From Azospirillum rugosum (GTDB lineage Bacteria; Pseudomonadota; Alphaproteobacteria; Azospirillales; Azospirillaceae): a stretch of 64,000 bases of DNA. The stretch covers positions 124,001 through 188,000 of the forward strand of contig NZ_JAGINP010000009.1 in the NCBI RefSeq assembly GCF_017876155.1, written 5' to 3'. Under the pieces are notes generated by a model. It had not been told where the DNA came from. It made no database searches and was given only the letters and a program-made list of their open reading frames with translations. The translations under genes and the position numbers were made by a program. Shown in pieces: positions 61,317 through 64,000 of the stretch (the first letter of the stretch is position 1; each line of letters begins with the position of its first letter).

Positions 61317-63623
61317 TCACGACAGCGCGGCGACCACCAGCGCCTCCGTTTCGCCCGGCTTGACGATCCGCTCCGCGGGGAAGCGCGCGGTCATGGTGGT
61401 GCCGATGCCCGGCGTGCTGGCGCAGCTCAGCGAACCACCGTGCAGCTCCATGAGGTTCTTGGAGATCGACAGGCCCAGCCCGGTGCCCTCGAAGGTGCGG
61501 GACACGGTGTTGTCGGCCTGGCGGAAGGGCTGGAACAGGTGCTCCATGAACTCCGGCGCGATGCCGATGCCGGTGTCGGCCACCGACACGGCCAGGCTTC
61601 CGTCCTCCTCGACCCGGGCGGACAGGGTGACGCGGCCGCCGTCCGGGGTGAACTTCACGGCGTTGGACAGCAGGTTCAGCACGACCTGCTTGAAGGCCCG
61701 GCGGTCCAGCCAGACCGCCGGCAATTCACCCGCGGGGCCGTCGGTGATGCCGTTCCGCAGGTCCACCCGCGCGTCCTGGGCGCGGTCGCGGACCATCATC
61801 AGGCATTGGGCCAGCGCCTCCGCGGGATCGACGACCTCCTCGGTCAGCTCGTAGCGGCCGGCCTCGATCTTCGACATGTCGAGCACCGCGTTGACGATGT
61901 CCAGCAGATGCTTGCCGCTGTCGTGGATGTCCTTGGCGCAGGCCTTCTGGCGGTCGTTCAGCTTGCCGAAGAACTCGCTGTCCAGGATTTCCGAAAAGCC
62001 GATGATGGCGTTCAGCGGCGTGCGCAGCTCGTGGCTCATGTTCGCCAGGAACTCGGACTTGGCGCGGTTGGCCATCTCCGCCTGGCTTTTGGAGGCGAGC
62101 AGTTCCGCCTCCTGCTGCTTGCGCTTCGTGATGTCGCGGATGACGCCCACGAAGACGCATTGGCCACCCTCCTCGCCCCTGGACCCGGCCTCGTCCTCCA
62201 AACGCCCCTCCAAGCGCACGGCGCTGACCGCGAGCGTGATCGGGAAGGTGGAGCCGTCGCGGCGGACGGCCAGCACCTCGCGGTCGCTGCCGATGATGCG
62301 CGAGCCCGCATCCGGACGATAGCCGGCCATGCTGCGGTCGTGATCGGCATGCATCGGTTCGGGCAGCAGCAGGTTGACGCTCTTCCCCAGCACCTCGGCC
62401 TCGGCGTGGCCGAACATGCGCTCGGCCGCCGGGTTGAAGGTCTCGATCCGGCCGTGGGCGTCGATGGTCACCACGGCGTCCACCATGGAATCCAGGATGC
62501 CGCGGATGCGGCGCGACGCGCGCGCCAGCCTCACCTGGTCCTGGTCGCGGCGCGCCTGCTGCCGCTCCACGTGAATGGTCAGCAGGGCGATCACCGCGGT
62601 CATGCCCAGCGCCATCAGCGTCCAGACCGCGCTGTCGCGCCGCCATTCGGCCAGCGCGTCGGCCTGCGCCACGGCGGTGATCACGACGAAGGGGTGCGTC
62701 CGGCCGCGGCGCAGGCTGACGATGCCCGGGCGCCCGTCGCCGGGCAGAGCCGTGTGCAGCGTACCCTCCCGGCCCGCCGACAGCAGCGGCTGGATCTCCG
62801 CCCAGCCGTCGAGCCGCGCCGGGCTGCTGTCGGGCTTGTCGGCCGGCTTGTCCGCCGGCCGCCGCAGCAGGACCGATCCGTCGCGCAGCGCCAGCGTCGC
62901 CGTGCCGTCTCCGCCACCCCCCATGGCCTCCAGGCTGGTGCCGAGCTGCGCGGGATTGAGCATGGCCACGACCACGCCGCCGAACCGCCCGTCCGGACGG
63001 GTCCAGCGGCGGCTCATCGGGATGACGCTGGTGCCGGGGAAAGCCCGGCTGGCTATGGGCGGCCCGACGAAGAGCCCTTGCGGCGCCATGGCGTCGGCTG
63101 GAGCGGCGCCATCGCGATGGACGGCGAAATAGGACCGATCGCCCACCGCGACGTCCGGCGGATTCGTATCGGCGGAATGGTGGAGCGTGACGCCGGTCTC
63201 GTCCACCACCACCAGACCGGCGAGCGGCGCCAGCGCGGCGCGGCGGGCGCGCAGCAGCTCGTGGATCGCGGCGCTGCCCCGGCTTCGCCCGTCCGGGTGC
63301 ACGTCCAGCAGGGTCAGCAGGTCGGTCAGCAGCAGGTCGACGCCCGACACGGTGCGCCCCGCCTGCTCGTCCAGGACCAGGGCCAGGTTGCGCGTGGCGC
63401 GCTCGGCCGCGCCGACCGCCTCCCGATGGTGCTGCCAGACGCCGTAGGCGATCATCGCGTTCACCACCGCGATGAAGGTCAGGCCAGACGCGCGCATCAG
63501 GAAGCGGACCGACCCGAACGCGTGAAGGGCGCGCCGCACGACACCGCGACCCAGGGCGTGCGGGGGCTGGTCAACGGCTTGGGACGGCGGGGTCACGGGG
63601 CGGCCGGGATGCGGGTGGACCAT
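61317..63623 (-). CDS. Membrane-bound PAS sensor histidine kinase
   Basis: 768 residues. Transmembrane helix near 42-62, a periplasmic double-Cache-like sensor (about 65-310), second helix near 328-348, PAS domain (about 370-500), HisKA with phosphohistidine in MSHELRTPLNAIIGFSEIL (near 525) and HATPase_c with N box (LLSNAVKFTPDGG), G1 (DTGIGI) and G2 (GTGLGLSISKNL). No receiver domain is fused and no regulator is adjacent. Stimulus unknown. The start ATG at 63623 precedes a Pro/Arg-rich cytoplasmic stretch; a later start near residue 40 is possible. Confidence 0.93.
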   Translation of the reverse strand: MVHPHPGRPVTPPSQAVDQPPHALGRGVVRRALHAFGSVRFLMRASGLTFIAVVNAMIAYGVWQHHREAVGAAERATRNLALVLDEQAGRTVSGVDLLLTDLLTLLDVHPDGRSRGSAAIHELLRARRAALAPLAGLVVVDETGVTLHHSADTNPPDVAVGDRSYFAVHRDGAAPADAMAPQGLFVGPPIASRAFPGTSVIPMSRRWTRPDGRFGGVVVAMLNPAQLGTSLEAMGGGGDGTATLALRDGSVLLRRPADKPADKPDSSPARLDGWAEIQPLLSAGREGTLHTALPGDGRPGIVSLRRGRTHPFVVITAVAQADALAEWRRDSAVWTLMALGMTAVIALLTIHVERQQARRDQDQVRLARASRRIRGILDSMVDAVVTIDAHGRIETFNPAAERMFGHAEAEVLGKSVNLLLPEPMHADHDRSMAGYRPDAGSRIIGSDREVLAVRRDGSTFPITLAVSAVRLEGRLEDEAGSRGEEGGQCVFVGVIRDITKRKQQEAELLASKSQAEMANRAKSEFLANMSHELRTPLNAIIGFSEILDSEFFGKLNDRQKACAKDIHDSGKHLLDIVNAVLDMSKIEAGRYELTEEVVDPAEALAQCLMMVRDRAQDARVDLRNGITDGPAGELPAVWLDRRAFKQVVLNLLSNAVKFTPDGGRVTLSARVEEDGSLAVSVADTGIGIAPEFMEHLFQPFRQADNTVSRTFEGTGLGLSISKNLMELHGGSLSCASTPGIGTTMTARFPAERIVKPGETEALVVAALS

Positions 63624-63912
63624 GGCGGCGGTGGATTCCTAGGCACGCGGCCCCACCCGCAGCGGGGGCCTGGACGGGATCAAAAAGGGAAACGGGTCGA
63701 TGATCTCCGGCGTCACTCTCGCGCGAAATGCATAACGGAAGTTTAACCGCCCGGACAGGGCTCCGGAACCGCCGCCCACGCGCGATTGTCCCTTTATGCC
63801 GACGCCGCCCGGCGGTACAAGACGCAGGGGGTGACCGCTTGGCGGGCGCCTGCCCTGCCCGCCGGGCAATGCCCGGCCCGTTGCCCTGCGGCGGCGCATC
63901 CGCTACCTAAAA

Positions 63913-63950
63913 CAGGTCTTCCTCCACCGAAGGCCACCCTCCAAGACCTG
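63913..63950 (+). promoter_or_regulatory. Inverted repeat in the leader of the right-edge gene
   Basis: CAGGTCTT (63913-63920) and AAGACCTG (63943-63950) are exact complements with a 22-base spacer, ending 20 bases before the ATG at 63971. The 347-base gap 63624-63970 otherwise shows only GC-rich short palindromes and must contain divergent promoters. Confidence 0.4.
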
Positions 63951-63970
63951 CATCCCCGGAACCCGCTTCC

Positions 63971-64000
63971 ATGTCTGACGGACCGCTTTCGCTCTACCGC
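63971..64000 (+). CDS. Start of a gene cut by the window edge (ZapE/AFG1-like ATPase possible)
   Basis: Only ten codons (MSDGPLSLYR) are visible. This opening resembles the start of ZapE/AFG1-type ATPases, which often lie near mdh and suc genes in alphaproteobacteria, but ten residues cannot prove it. Confidence 0.3.
   Translation, partial: MSDGPLSLYR

Overview
The window is high-GC DNA that reads as the chromosome of an Azospirillum-like alphaproteobacterium (Rhodospirillales). Supporting signs are a class I (archaeal-type) lysyl-tRNA synthetase, an sdhCDAB operon, an mdh-sucCDAB cluster, an alphaproteobacterial DUF2336 protein and an EcfG-like (GGAAC...GTT) promoter. The genus is inferred from gene content and protein style, because no 16S or tRNA gene was recognised.

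Layout. 1-13 kb: housekeeping genes (a branched-chain amino acid permease open at the left edge, leuC, an EamA exporter, a class A penicillin-binding protein, a secreted hydrolase, infC, thrS, an EAL-like protein, pyrD, a DUF952 protein). 13.36-29.47 kb: a compact podovirus-type (T7-like) morphogenesis cassette, all on the minus strand. In transcription order it has unknown early genes, portal, a Bbp19-like protein, scaffold, major capsid protein, tail tubular proteins A and B, a virion protein, tailspike, large terminase, a membrane lysis protein and a cell-wall hydrolase. It has no recognisable integrase, replication gene, RNA polymerase or small terminase. A 784-residue membrane PAS-GGDEF-EAL protein sits between scaffold and capsid and is bracketed by terminator-like hairpins. 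A divergent S24-type (CI/LexA-like) repressor lies beside the cassette. 30-45 kb: host genes again (an H1-like tailed protein, a branched-chain aminotransferase, sdhCDAB, asd, a beta-hydroxyacid dehydrogenase, a TerB-like protein, an AEC transporter, a DinG-family helicase, mtgA). 45-47.5 kb: a small accessory patch with an Mrr-type restriction enzyme, a ParDE-like toxin-antitoxin pair and one copy of a MITE-like element. 47.6-64 kb: a response regulator, an SMR transporter, lysS, a candidate small RNA, a DUF2336 protein, mdh and sucCDAB (central TCA cycle), a solo BECR-like nuclease, a second MITE-like copy with a perfect 10-bp flanking duplication, a hybrid-sensor-type histidine kinase, and the first 10 codons of a gene cut by the right edge.

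How they work together. sdhCDAB (33-36 kb) with mdh-sucCDAB (53-60 kb) supplies most of the oxidative half of the TCA cycle; lpd, which would complete 2-oxoglutarate dehydrogenase, is not present. Several leaders carry strong hairpins (sdhC, sucC, sucA, leuC), which suggests post-transcriptional control.

Repeats. There are four dispersed repeat types: six copies of a GTAGGTTGGGTGGAGC-type palindrome at gene ends, two long perfect inverted repeats built on CACCA-type words (10.1 and 32.8 kb), a nested composite inverted repeat at 17.9-18.3 kb, and the MITE-like element at 47.3 and 61.1 kb. No CRISPR array, tRNA, rRNA or autonomous insertion sequence was seen.
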